From Erysipelothrix tonsillarum DSM 14972 (GTDB taxonomy: Bacteria > Bacillota_I > Bacilli_A > Erysipelotrichales > Erysipelotrichaceae): 64,000 nucleotides of DNA. The position numbers and the translations under genes were made by a program. This document shows positions 54,014-62,429 of the stretch, one piece after another. The DNA is taken from assembly GCF_000373785.1 (NCBI RefSeq), contig NZ_KB892380.1, positions 176,860-240,859 of the forward strand, in the 5' to 3' direction. The notes under the pieces are model-generated. The model had not been told where the DNA came from. It made no database searches and worked only from the letters and a program-made list of their open reading frames with translations. Within the stretch, counting starts at the first letter, position 1. Every line of letters starts with the position of its first letter.

Positions 54014-54262
54014 AAGCAATGAAAAGGAAAGTAAGTCCGTGAAAGTTTTTACAGAGAGTCTGAGATGGTGAGAGCAGATGAATGGAAACGTACTGAAAAT
54101 GGCCTTGGAGCTGTATAGTTGAATTCGAAAGATTTAGGCTATGCCGTATTCGCCCGTTAAAGCGATAGAGTTTGGTAGAACTTGAAGAGGTTAATATCGT
54201 AAGGTATTAATAAATTAAGGTGGTAACATGAGCACGCTCATCCTTTGGGATGGGCGTTTTTT
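54014..54262 (+). promoter_or_regulatory. T-box riboswitch, probable methionine specificity
   Basis: A leader of about 250 bases with T-box hallmarks: AGAGAG of stem I (54053-54058), the specifier region with ATG at 54099-54101 inside GAAAATGGCC followed by TTGGAG, and a T-box sequence AAGGTGGTAAC (54217-54227). It ends in a terminator: ACGCTCATCC (54234-54243) pairs with GGATGGGCGT (54248-54257), then a T-run. Uncharged tRNA-Met would pair with the T-box and favour the antiterminator, turning on transport when methionine is scarce. Specificity is inferred from the ATG and the metNIQ genes downstream. Confidence 0.88.
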
Positions 54263-54281
54263 ATTTGTCAGGAGGAAGTAT

Positions 54282-55466
54282 ATGAATAAAATCATAGAGA
54301 CAGCCGTATTAAATCGAATTGATCAATATAAAGCATTATCGTGTGATATCCATGCACACCCCGAGATTTGTAATGAAGAAGTTTATGCATGCGACCGTTT
54401 AAGCTCCTTATGTGTGCAGGAGGGTTTTGCTGTCACAGTTGACGTGGCAGGTCATCATACCGGTTTTGATGCCCGTTATGTTTCGAAAAAGCCAGGTCCA
54501 GTCATCGTCTTTCTTGCTGAATATGATGCATTACCTGGACTCGGTCATGCTTGTGGACATAACCTCTTTGGGGTCACTTCAATTCTTGCTGCGACAGCAC
54601 TTAAATCGGTAATTGATCGCGTTGGCGGAGAAGTTCGTATCTACGGGACGCCTGGTGAAGAAGGTGGCGAGAACGGAAGTGCGAAAGGAAGCTTTGTACG
54701 TGAACATTACTTTGATGATGTGGATGCCGCTTTATGTGTCCATCCGGGTCATTTGCACAGTCTAACGGTTGAAACACTCGCCAATGATCCTGTTGATGTT
54801 GCCTTTTACGGAAAACCCAGTCATGCCGCAGCTGCTCCTGAACTCGGTATCAACGCATTGGATGCCTTAATTCAAGTCTTCAATTCAACAAACGCCATGC
54901 GAGAGCATTTTCCCAAAGATGTTCTAATTCACGGAATTATAACGGATGGTGGTATCGCCCCCAATATCGTTCCAGAATATGCAAAAGGACGTTTTTACCT
55001 CCGAGCTCAATCTCGCACAACCCTTAGCAAAGTCACGAAACGCTTTGAGGACATTGTTAGAGGTGCAGCATTAGCAACAGGATGTGAATACAAATTCGGT
55101 TTATTCCAAAACAGTGTTGACGATACCATCCTTACCCCTTCTTTTGACAAGCTCTACCTTAAACATCTTCAAAATTTCGGATTTGATGTTGTCCACCGCG
55201 ACGGTTCAACCTTTGGTTCCAGTGACGTGGGGAACGTGAGCTATGTTGTTCCGACAATACAGCCAACCATCAATATTTCTGATACCTTTATCGCTGGCCA
55301 TAGTCCTGAGTTTCGTGAAGCAGCTTGCAGTGAACAAGGACTTAACTCTATCGCACTTGGCGCACAACTTCTTGCTTTAACCGCTTTGGATTTGATTCAA
55401 GATCCAGCACTTCTTAAAGCCATCCAAAAAGAACACCAAGAAAGGATTGAAAACAAACATGATTGA
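54282..55466 (+). CDS. M20 family amidohydrolase/peptidase
   Basis: A 394-residue zinc amidohydrolase of the M20D group (aminoacylase, hippuricase, p-aminobenzoyl-glutamate hydrolase B relatives). HAHPEICNEE, EYDALPGLGHACGHNL and GTPGEEGGENGSAKG carry metal and catalytic residues, and a dimerisation insert contains AAAPELGINALDALI. As first gene of a methionine T-box operon it may release methionine from an N-acyl-, N-formyl- or dipeptide form; that is inference. GGAGG precedes the ATG at 54282. Confidence 0.9.
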   Translation: MNKIIETAVLNRIDQYKALSCDIHAHPEICNEEVYACDRLSSLCVQEGFAVTVDVAGHHTGFDARYVSKKPGPVIVFLAEYDALPGLGHACGHNLFGVTSILAATALKSVIDRVGGEVRIYGTPGEEGGENGSAKGSFVREHYFDDVDAALCVHPGHLHSLTVETLANDPVDVAFYGKPSHAAAAPELGINALDALIQVFNSTNAMREHFPKDVLIHGIITDGGIAPNIVPEYAKGRFYLRAQSRTTLSKVTKRFEDIVRGAALATGCEYKFGLFQNSVDDTILTPSFDKLYLKHLQNFGFDVVHRDGSTFGSSDVGNVSYVVPTIQPTINISDTFIAGHSPEFREAACSEQGLNSIALGAQLLALTALDLIQDPALLKAIQKEHQERIENKHD

Positions 55467-56520
55467 ACTCCAAAATATAAGTAAAACCTTCAGTACCAAA
55501 GAACATCAGGTACATGCATTAAAGAATGGATCCCTGCATATTGAAAAGGGAGAAATATTTGGCGTAATCGGCTTTAGTGGTGCCGGAAAAAGTACTTTGG
55601 TACGCTGTATTAACTTGCTTGAAGTGCCTACTTCTGGAAATGTAATTGTAAATGGAACACATCTAAATCCCGACTTTTCAAAATCGAACTATCAAAAGCA
55701 ACGAGAACAAGTTAAAGTCTTGCGCCAACAACGGCAAAAAATAGGTATGATATTCCAACAATTCAACCTCATGCGGTCTCGTACAGTCTTCCAAAACATT
55801 GCATTCCCCCTTAAAAATCAAAAGCTTTCACACGATGAAATGAAGACAAAAGTTGAGAACTTGTTAGAGTTAGTTGGTCTTGAAGACAAAGCAGGCGCTT
55901 ACCCAAGTCAATTATCCGGCGGGCAGAAGCAACGTGTGGGTATTGCACGTGCACTTGCTAACGACCCTGATATTCTCTTATGTGATGAAGCGACAAGTGC
56001 CTTAGACCCCCAAACAACCAAAACAATCCTCAAATTGCTCAAAAAGGTTAATAAAACCCTCGGTATTACCATTGTAATCATTACCCATGAAATGGACGTC
56101 GTCAAAGATATTTGCGATCGTGTCGCCGTTATGGAAGACGGGGAAATCAAGGAGGTTAATACCGTTAAAGCTATCTTTGTGAATCCTCAAGCACAAATTA
56201 CCAAAGATTTTGTTGATACAACCACCAACACCGCAGAAACGATTGAACTCTTTAAAACAAATCCTGAGGTCTTAAACTTACAGTCCGACCAAGAGTTAAT
56301 AAAAATTGATTTTATCGGCTCGAGCACACGCGATTCCATCATTTCAGAAATATCTCAACAATTTGAAGTCAACGCAAGCATCATCCACGCTAATATCGAG
56401 ATTGTGCAAAACGATATTGTCGGAACCATGATTGTTATTCTCTCTGGAGCACGAAAAATCGAAGCATTAAATTATTTACATCAATTAGATTTAAACGTGG
56501 AGGTGATTAATAATGACTAA
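55459..56520 (+). CDS. metN: Methionine ABC transporter ATP-binding protein
   Basis: A 353-residue ATPase. Walker A is GFSGAGKST (about 37-45), signature LSGGQKQR, Walker B LLCDEATSALDP, switch His in ITHEMD. The C-terminal about 75 residues are a NIL domain (LIKIDFIGSSTRD, ASIIHANIEIV) that binds methionine and trans-inhibits the transporter. The ATG at 55459 overlaps the M20 gene by 8 bases. Confidence 0.95.
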   Translation: MIELQNISKTFSTKEHQVHALKNGSLHIEKGEIFGVIGFSGAGKSTLVRCINLLEVPTSGNVIVNGTHLNPDFSKSNYQKQREQVKVLRQQRQKIGMIFQQFNLMRSRTVFQNIAFPLKNQKLSHDEMKTKVENLLELVGLEDKAGAYPSQLSGGQKQRVGIARALANDPDILLCDEATSALDPQTTKTILKLLKKVNKTLGITIVIITHEMDVVKDICDRVAVMEDGEIKEVNTVKAIFVNPQAQITKDFVDTTTNTAETIELFKTNPEVLNLQSDQELIKIDFIGSSTRDSIISEISQQFEVNASIIHANIEIVQNDIVGTMIVILSGARKIEALNYLHQLDLNVEVINND

Positions 56521-57193
56521 TATAATTCAACAATGGGTTCCAAATTTAGTTCAATATTGGCCTGAGTTTATTGAAAGTATCCAACAGACACTGTACATGT
56601 TAACAAAAGCAGGAATCTATTCAATTATTGCAGGGTTGTTCTTCGGAGTTGTCTTGGTGATGACTCGAGAAGATGGCTTAAAACCAAATCGTATGCTTTA
56701 TACTCTCTTGGATACATTTGTAAACATCTTTCGGTCGATACCTTTTGTAATTTTATTAACTGCCCTCATTCCCGTTACTAAAATAATATCCGGCACCGCA
56801 ATCGGTGTCGAAGGTACCATCTTCCCCCTCGTCGTAGGATGTACGCCATTTTTTGTTAGACAAGTTGATTTAAGTCTATCAGAAATTGATCGCGGTCTCA
56901 TTGAGGCGGCACAGTCGATGGGACTCTCATCATTTCAAATCGTCACGCGTGTCTATTTGCGTGAAAGCATTCCTTCGCTAGTCCGTTCAACAACCATAAC
57001 CCTTATTAGTCTACTGGGCCTTACAACCCTCGGTGGTGTTGTTGGGGGTGGCGGGCTTGGCGATTATGTCATTCGTTACGGTCATAATAAGTATAATACC
57101 GATATTTCAATCGTGGCAGTACTTGTTATTCTCATCTTTGTTTCAATCATACAGATGATTGGAAATTATATTATTAAGAAAACAACACACTAA
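56513..57193 (+). CDS. metI: Methionine ABC transporter permease
   Basis: A 226-residue permease with about five helices. The EAA loop is visible as IEAAQSMGLSSFQIVTRVYL, then GLTTLGGVVGGGGLGDYVIR, both typical of MetI. AGGTGA precedes the ATG, which overlaps metN by 8 bases. Functions as a dimer with MetN. Confidence 0.95.
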   Translation: MTNIIQQWVPNLVQYWPEFIESIQQTLYMLTKAGIYSIIAGLFFGVVLVMTREDGLKPNRMLYTLLDTFVNIFRSIPFVILLTALIPVTKIISGTAIGVEGTIFPLVVGCTPFFVRQVDLSLSEIDRGLIEAAQSMGLSSFQIVTRVYLRESIPSLVRSTTITLISLLGLTTLGGVVGGGGLGDYVIRYGHNKYNTDISIVAVLVILIFVSIIQMIGNYIIKKTTH

Positions 57194-57203
57194 GGAGCAA
57201 ATT

Positions 57204-57992
57204 ATGAAAAAAACACTTATTATATTACTAACATTATTAGTACTTACAGGCTGTGGTTCAAAACCTAAAGATAAGGTTGTGCGAATTGGTCTTCATGGCG
57301 GTGACCAAACTAAAAGTTGGAACTATGTTGTGGACCAAGCAGCTCAGGAAGGCATTAACATCGAATTGGTTTATTTTTCTGATTATCCCCAACCTAATGC
57401 AGCTTTGCACTCGAAAGAAATTGATATGAACGCCTTCCAACATCATATTTATTTGGAGGATGAAAGCCAACAAAATGGTTATGATCTTACTGCTGTTGCC
57501 GATACATTTTATTCACCACTCGGACTTTACTCTAAATCGATTAAAAATCTATCTGAATTAAAAGATGGCGATAAAATCGCAATTCCAAGTGATCGTACAA
57601 ACGGTGCACGTGCCCTTCAATTACTTCAAACGCATGGTCTCTTAAAACTCAACGACGCAAAGCTTCCGGATAAAAAGGATATTGTCGAAAACCCTCATAA
57701 TTTTGATATCTTCGAATTAGAAGCATCAAATCTCCCAGGTGCACTTGGAGAAATTCCTCTAGCTGCAATCAATTCTGGAATTGCCGTTGATGCTGGCTTC
57801 ACACCAAGCCGTGACGCGATTGAACTTGAGGCCTTAACAGAAGATAATGCTGACTATGTCAACCTCATCGCAATCCGTTCCGAAGATAAAGATCGCGATG
57901 ATTTAAAACGTATTGTGGAAATTTATCAAACTGATGCCGTTAAAGCGTTAATTATTGAAGAAACAAGTGGCGCTTCAGTCCCAGTATTCTAA
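57204..57992 (+). CDS. metQ: Methionine-binding lipoprotein
   Basis: A 262-residue NlpA-family binding protein. The lipoprotein signal ends at LTGC with C17. The binding fold contains NAALHSKEIDMNAFQHHIYL, PLGLYSKSIKNL and IPSDRTNGARALQLL, typical of MetQ. It feeds L- or D-methionine to MetI/MetN. AAGGAG precedes the ATG, and a bidirectional terminator follows the stop. Confidence 0.95.
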   Translation: MKKTLIILLTLLVLTGCGSKPKDKVVRIGLHGGDQTKSWNYVVDQAAQEGINIELVYFSDYPQPNAALHSKEIDMNAFQHHIYLEDESQQNGYDLTAVADTFYSPLGLYSKSIKNLSELKDGDKIAIPSDRTNGARALQLLQTHGLLKLNDAKLPDKKDIVENPHNFDIFELEASNLPGALGEIPLAAINSGIAVDAGFTPSRDAIELEALTEDNADYVNLIAIRSEDKDRDDLKRIVEIYQTDAVKALIIEETSGASVPVF

Positions 57993-58000
57993 AAGAAAAA

Positions 58001-58026
58001 GAGAATCCCACGAGATTCTCCTTTTT
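58001..58026. terminator. Bidirectional terminator
   Basis: GAGAATC (58001-58007) and GATTCTC (58014-58020), with A-run before and T-run after. It lies between metQ and convergent tatD. Confidence 0.8.
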
Positions 58027-58810
58027 ATCCTTGAAATAATGTTTGGTAGTTTTTATGAATTTGTGTTTTTACTTCATTCGGTGTTAAATCTTTAAGCTCA
58101 CCAATCTTTTCTCCCGTATAACAAACAAAGGCAGGTTCATTCCGTTTCCCTCTTTTAGGTACAGGTGCTAAGTAAGGTGAATCAGTTTCTGTCAAAATTC
58201 GGTCAATCGGCGCAATCTCCAATACATCACGAACATTTTGCCCGTTTTTAAACGTTAAAATTCCACCAACCCCTATGTAAAATCCTAAATCAAATACTCG
58301 GCAAGCATTTTCTACCGTATCGCTATAGCAATGTACAATCCCCTTTGCTTCAACGGGGTGTTGTGTAAGAATATCAAGTACATCTGCCATCGCATTTTGC
58401 TCGCCATTTCGAACATGAATCGCAATTGGCTTTTTATGTTCATTGGCAAACTTAATTTGACGTATAAACATTTCTTTTTGTGCTTCCTTATTTGAATCAT
58501 CCCAATAGTAATCCAACCCAATTTCGCCAATACATACAACTTGAGGATGTTCAAGGTACGCCATCATGCGCTCAAGATCACCATCCTTAGAATCCTTTAC
58601 ATCACAAGGATGGATACCAACCGCGAGATCAAACATTTCTGGTTCATCTTTTGTTTTTTCTAATGCTAATTCAATTTCGTTTATTGACCCGCAAATAATA
58701 CAAATCTTATCAATCCCTTGTTCCTTTGCATTCAATACAAGTTCATCAAAAGATTCTACAAGTCCTTCCGATGCAATGTGTGCATGGGAATCAATCCAAC
58801 CATATGCCAT
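58025..58810 (-). CDS. tatD: TatD family metal-dependent hydrolase
   Basis: A 261-residue amidohydrolase-fold nuclease. Metal ligands appear in DSHAHIASE, GEIGLDYYW, AIHVRNGEQ, IVHCYSDT and LTETDSPYLAP. TatD/YcfH members are 3'-5' DNA exonucleases or D-Tyr-tRNA deacylase-like. It is a full-length family member. GAGGAG precedes the ATG. It lies downstream of mnmE past a terminator, so expression may partly depend on read-through. Confidence 0.93.
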   Translation of the reverse strand: MAYGWIDSHAHIASEGLVESFDELVLNAKEQGIDKICIICGSINEIELALEKTKDEPEMFDLAVGIHPCDVKDSKDGDLERMMAYLEHPQVVCIGEIGLDYYWDDSNKEAQKEMFIRQIKFANEHKKPIAIHVRNGEQNAMADVLDILTQHPVEAKGIVHCYSDTVENACRVFDLGFYIGVGGILTFKNGQNVRDVLEIAPIDRILTETDSPYLAPVPKRGKRNEPAFVCYTGEKIGELKDLTPNEVKTQIHKNYQTLFQG

Positions 58811-58838
58811 ATTTTTAACTCCTCATTCTAAGATAATA

Positions 58839-58858
58839 AAGGCTCCCTTAGGAGCCTT
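58839..58858 (-). terminator. Terminator of mnmE
   Basis: Perfect arms AAGGCTCC (58839-58846) and GGAGCCTT (58851-58858). The T-run on the minus strand is broken, so read-through into tatD is possible. Confidence 0.7.
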
Positions 58859-58861
58859 GGT

Positions 58862-60196
58862 TTATTTACCGAGACAGAAACGCGCGAAAATTTCATCCAA
58901 CACATTAATATCTTTCTTTGGTTTAACGACTGATGCGAGTTCTATATAAGACTCATTTAAATCAATCGTGACTAAATCAAGTTCCATTCCAAATTCTAAC
59001 GCTTCAATAGCTCGTTGCATTGCCAAATAACTCTTTTGGACCTGAGCAATATGACGCTCATTTGAGAGCGTTGGCTTGGTAAGTGCTTTTGTATGCTCGA
59101 CATATCGTTTATTTATCTCATCCACTAGTTCATGAACATCACCGTTTAAGGCACTGACATATAGCGCATCTTCATGACGCTCAACAAGATCTTCTTTGTT
59201 ATAAACAACGATTCGTTCTTTATCCTTGGTCGCTTCTAATAAATCAAGGTCCTCTTGATCGCGTGGGGCAGAAGCATCGAATACCACAATGACCAACTCA
59301 GCGGTCTCCAACGCTTTACGACTTTTTTCAATACCAATTTGTTCAATACGATCACCGGTATCTCGCAATCCAGCAGTATCAACGAGATGCAATGCTACAT
59401 TCTCTAAGCGTATCCAACCTTCAACCAAGTCTCGAGTTGTTCCTGCGATCTCCGTAACAATTGCCTTATCTTCTTCAAGTAATACATTAAGAATGCTTGA
59501 CTTACCCACATTCGGTTTTCCAAGAATAACGGTTTTAACGCCTTCTTTCATAATTCGACCACTCTGCGATTCTTTAAGGATTTTACCTAAATCTTCCAGG
59601 AATCGTTTTGCTTCCGGAAGAATGATTGATTCCGTCAAGACCTCGACATCATCATACTCCGGATAATCAATATTAACCTCAATATTTGCGATAATTTGGA
59701 TCAAACGCTCCAAGAAGGGTTCAATTAATTTACGTACATTCCCTTGAACACCTGAAATCGCAAGTTCTTGTGCAAATTCATTAGGAGCCTGTATGAGTTC
59801 CATGACAGATTCCGCTTGTGACAAGTCAATACGTCCATTTAAAAAGGCACGTTGCGTATATTCGCCCGGTTCTGCCATGCGCGCACCCACAGAAAGACAC
59901 AATGCGAGTATTTTTTTGGTTACCAAAACACCACCGTGACAGCTGATTTCAACCACATCTTCACGCGTATAAGTTCGAGGCGCTCTAAAAACGCTGACAA
60001 GAACCTCATCAACAACTTGTTGGTTCACGGGATCAATAATATGACCATAATGAACGGTGTGGGAATCAACATTTTCAAGATTACGCGAGAAAATCTTATT
60101 GACGGTGTCAATGGCATCGACACCGCTAATTCTTAAAACATTGATGGCACTTTCCTGAAGTGCCGTTATAATTGCTACTATTGTATCTGTTATCAT
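58862..60196 (-). CDS. mnmE: tRNA modification GTPase MnmE
   Basis: A 444-residue GTPase that with MnmG makes the cmnm5 modification of wobble uridine. The N-terminal folate-binding domain begins ITDTIVAIITAL, with HYGHIIDP after it. The G domain has GKPNVGKSS, DTAGLRDTGD and YNKED, and the C-terminal CLGK carries the conserved cysteine. The ATG at 60196 is preferred because the promoter predicts transcription to start exactly there; the ATG at 60202 would lie upstream of +1. No ribosome site is present. Confidence 0.95.
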   Translation of the reverse strand: MITDTIVAIITALQESAINVLRISGVDAIDTVNKIFSRNLENVDSHTVHYGHIIDPVNQQVVDEVLVSVFRAPRTYTREDVVEISCHGGVLVTKKILALCLSVGARMAEPGEYTQRAFLNGRIDLSQAESVMELIQAPNEFAQELAISGVQGNVRKLIEPFLERLIQIIANIEVNIDYPEYDDVEVLTESIILPEAKRFLEDLGKILKESQSGRIMKEGVKTVILGKPNVGKSSILNVLLEEDKAIVTEIAGTTRDLVEGWIRLENVALHLVDTAGLRDTGDRIEQIGIEKSRKALETAELVIVVFDASAPRDQEDLDLLEATKDKERIVVYNKEDLVERHEDALYVSALNGDVHELVDEINKRYVEHTKALTKPTLSNERHIAQVQKSYLAMQRAIEALEFGMELDLVTIDLNESYIELASVVKPKKDINVLDEIFARFCLGK

Positions 60197-60202
60197 ACGC
60201 AT

Positions 60203-60231
60203 ATTATAGGTAAAAAAAAGAGAATGCGCAA
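60203..60231 (-). promoter_or_regulatory. mnmE promoter fused to upstream terminator, leaderless geometry
   Basis: -35 TTGCGC (60231-60226), a 17-base spacer and -10 TATAAT (60208-60203). The gap ATGCGT is followed by ATG at 60196. The -35 lies in the loop of the Sir2 gene terminator and the T-run forms the spacer. Confidence 0.75.
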
Positions 60232-60243
60232 TGAATTCTCTTT
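60217..60243 (-). terminator. Terminator of the Sir2-like gene
   Basis: Arms AAAGAGAAT (60217-60225) and ATTCTCTTT (60235-60243) with long A and T runs. Its loop and tail overlap the mnmE promoter. Confidence 0.8.
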
Positions 60244-60244
60244 T

Positions 60245-60796
60245 TTAATCTTCTTTAAGTGACTTAAGGGTCTCACGAACCTGTTTTTCAGCATTATCTT
60301 GAATTTCAATAATTTCAGCGCCATTTGCGTGCGCAATCTCACGAAGGTCAGTTGCGACAGCAGTAAATCGAGATGCCCCAACCACGAGTAGGATATCTCC
60401 TTCGCCCAGTGAATCAACTTTTTGGTATGCTCGTTGATAATTTGGGGCAGGATCACCATACAAGACCGGCTTATTAAAAAGTTGATCAGCATAAGCTAAT
60501 TCATCTTCATCGGGCATGCGACCATGTAGTGCTATGGGTACACTTCCCGCCTTTTCATGCAACCCGTCAATGTTCATTGTTATAACCGGGATATCGTATT
60601 CCGCTAAAGCTCGATGTGCATCGTTTGGTTCTGCATTTTTAATCACTTTGAAGAGTGAAGCAATCGTTTCACGATACAATTCGGGATGGTGTGTCGCAAA
60701 ACTACGATGCAAACGATCACGTATCTCGGGTTGCTCCATAAATGTATTAATTCCCGAAGCCTTACTAATTCCAGCTCCTGTAAATGCCAATATCAT
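60245..60796 (-). CDS. Minimal Sir2-like NAD-dependent deacylase homologue
   Basis: A 183-residue protein with the Sir2 core: LAFTGAGISKASGI (3-16), TMNIDGLHEKAGSV (NID of the NAD site), HG as the catalytic histidine in IALHGR, and VLYGDPAPN corresponding to the usual VVLFGE segment. It lacks all four zinc-ribbon cysteines and is shorter than typical sirtuins (about 230-250). Whether it deacylates or only binds NAD is unknown. The ATG at 60796 has AAGGAG 7 bases upstream. Confidence 0.85.
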   Translation of the reverse strand: MILAFTGAGISKASGINTFMEQPEIRDRLHRSFATHHPELYRETIASLFKVIKNAEPNDAHRALAEYDIPVITMNIDGLHEKAGSVPIALHGRMPDEDELAYADQLFNKPVLYGDPAPNYQRAYQKVDSLGEGDILLVVGASRFTAVATDLREIAHANGAEIIEIQDNAEKQVRETLKSLKED

Positions 60797-60821
60797 CCAA
60801 CCACTCCTTTTGTCTATTGTA

Positions 60822-61766
60822 TCATGAGATGGATTCAATGAGTGAATCAATATCGCTAATTAAACGATCCTTAAAGGCTTCGATATTGGCATCCAGAGCG
60901 ACCCAAACATTAGGCATTTTATTTTTATTGTATGCTTCAAGATCAAGTACAGTTCGTCCTTTTTGTGTTGAATCGTTAAGAACGTCTAAGTTGACACATA
61001 CTCCTTCAACCACTGTATCGTCTAAAGCAACCACCGCAGCAAGGGGATCATGAAGTGCACACCCGCCCCACGATGGATATGATTTTTTATAAGCCTTAAA
61101 ATAATAATCTACAATTTGGTATAGTTTTGGGGCTTTTTCTTCCCAGTGTTTTAAATCCTGTTTGGTGAAAATGGCTCGATTTGTGACATCAAGACCAATC
61201 ATAGTTATGGGTACCGAACTTCGTAAAACGATCTTACTGCTTAGATCGTCTTGTGCAATATTAGCTTCCGCAAAAACACTGACATTTCCTGGAACGCCGA
61301 AGGCTCCCCCCATAAGAACTAACTTCCCAATTGATTCCATAACTTGTGGATTACGTTCAATTGCCTTGGCTACATTGGTCAACGGCCCCGAAGCAATGAT
61401 TACAAGATCTTTGCCGTATTTCTTGGCAGATTCCAGCAAAAAATCTACTGCATGTTTCTGTTCCTTTTGAATTGGTGATGTAGAAAGTTCTACATTACCA
61501 AGTCCATTTTGACCATGAAACAGAATGCCTCCCGCTAAATGTTCATACTTTTCATCACGGCGCGCATGGGTACAGCCTTGATATACAGGTACATCATGAC
61601 GCTTAAAATAATTTAAGAGATTTAATGTATTTTGAGTTGCACTCGCAACATCGATATTACCATAAACCGTTGTAATCCCTAGCAAATTAATGTTTGTTTG
61701 TGCACACATGTATGCGATTGAGATTGTATCGTCTATACCTGTATCCACATCTAAAATATATTTCAT
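60822..61766 (-). CDS. Inosine-uridine-preferring nucleoside hydrolase
   Basis: A 314-residue calcium-dependent nucleoside N-ribohydrolase that releases free base and ribose. The calcium-binding motif DVDTGIDD is at 6-13 (the family often has DTDPGxDD), with IIASGPLTNVAKA and the active-site HDPLAAVVALDD. GAGGGGG precedes the ATG. It lies 25 bases upstream of the Sir2-like gene on the same strand and is probably cotranscribed with it, linking nucleoside and NAD chemistry only by position. Confidence 0.93.
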   Translation of the reverse strand: MKYILDVDTGIDDTISIAYMCAQTNINLLGITTVYGNIDVASATQNTLNLLNYFKRHDVPVYQGCTHARRDEKYEHLAGGILFHGQNGLGNVELSTSPIQKEQKHAVDFLLESAKKYGKDLVIIASGPLTNVAKAIERNPQVMESIGKLVLMGGAFGVPGNVSVFAEANIAQDDLSSKIVLRSSVPITMIGLDVTNRAIFTKQDLKHWEEKAPKLYQIVDYYFKAYKKSYPSWGGCALHDPLAAVVALDDTVVEGVCVNLDVLNDSTQKGRTVLDLEAYNKNKMPNVWVALDANIEAFKDRLISDIDSLIESIS

Positions 61767-61823
61767 TTCATCCCCCTCTTTGATTATAACTAATTATTAA
61801 CAACTAAAACAATCCACTTTATA

Positions 61824-62339
61824 CTATGGTTTTTCACAGACCATCTGCTGTTTGAGTGCCAATTCGTGAATACCTTCTATACTCGGAGAACGATCAATCC
61901 AAGGTGTATACCCTTTAATTGTGTTGCCATCAAAAATAATATCTACCGCTCCGGATATTAGGTATTCTGGCTTGTACTCTTTCGCTTTCGTTTCACTATT
62001 CTCTTGTTCAATATTCACCACAAAGACTTGTGCTTGTGCCGTTTTATTACCACCTAAGCACATATCAAGTGGATTCAGTCGAAAGGAAAGGATTGTTTTT
62101 GTGTCAACTAATTCTTGGTAATATTGTGTTGCATTCGCATACATGGCATCAAACAACTCTGTCTCAGATATTGCGACGTTGGTAACGTTACTGGTTTCAT
62201 TATTGATATTATCTGTCGCAGTTGTTTGTTGATATATAAAAATACCTAGAACTACAATAAAAAGAATTAAAGCAACTCTTAATAATATTTGGTTTTTTTT
62301 ATTCGATTTATCTAATATTTCATGTCGTTTTTGTATCAT
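61824..62339 (-). CDS. Single-pass membrane protein of unknown function
   Basis: A 171-residue protein with a basic cytoplasmic N-terminus (to about 18), one helix at about 19-38 (RVALILFIVVLGIFIYQQ) and an extracytoplasmic domain of mixed strands containing SFRLNPLDMCLGGNKTAQA and a terminal Cys. I do not recognise the domain. GAGGTG precedes the ATG. It is the next gene downstream of parB but follows a terminator, so is transcribed separately. Confidence 0.75.
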   Translation of the reverse strand: MIQKRHEILDKSNKKNQILLRVALILFIVVLGIFIYQQTTATDNINNETSNVTNVAISETELFDAMYANATQYYQELVDTKTILSFRLNPLDMCLGGNKTAQAQVFVVNIEQENSETKAKEYKPEYLISGAVDIIFDGNTIKGYTPWIDRSPSIEGIHELALKQQMVCEKP

Positions 62340-62410
62340 GAATCCACCTCTAACTTTACGATATCATTATCATTTTATCGATACGAGAAATTACCATGAA
62401 AGATGTAAAA

Positions 62411-62428
62411 AGGACGCGTTGGCGTCCT
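62411..62428 (-). terminator. Terminator of parAB
   Basis: AGGACGC (62411-62417) and GCGTCCT (62422-62428), then TTTTT on the minus strand. Confidence 0.8.
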
Positions 62429-62429
62429 C

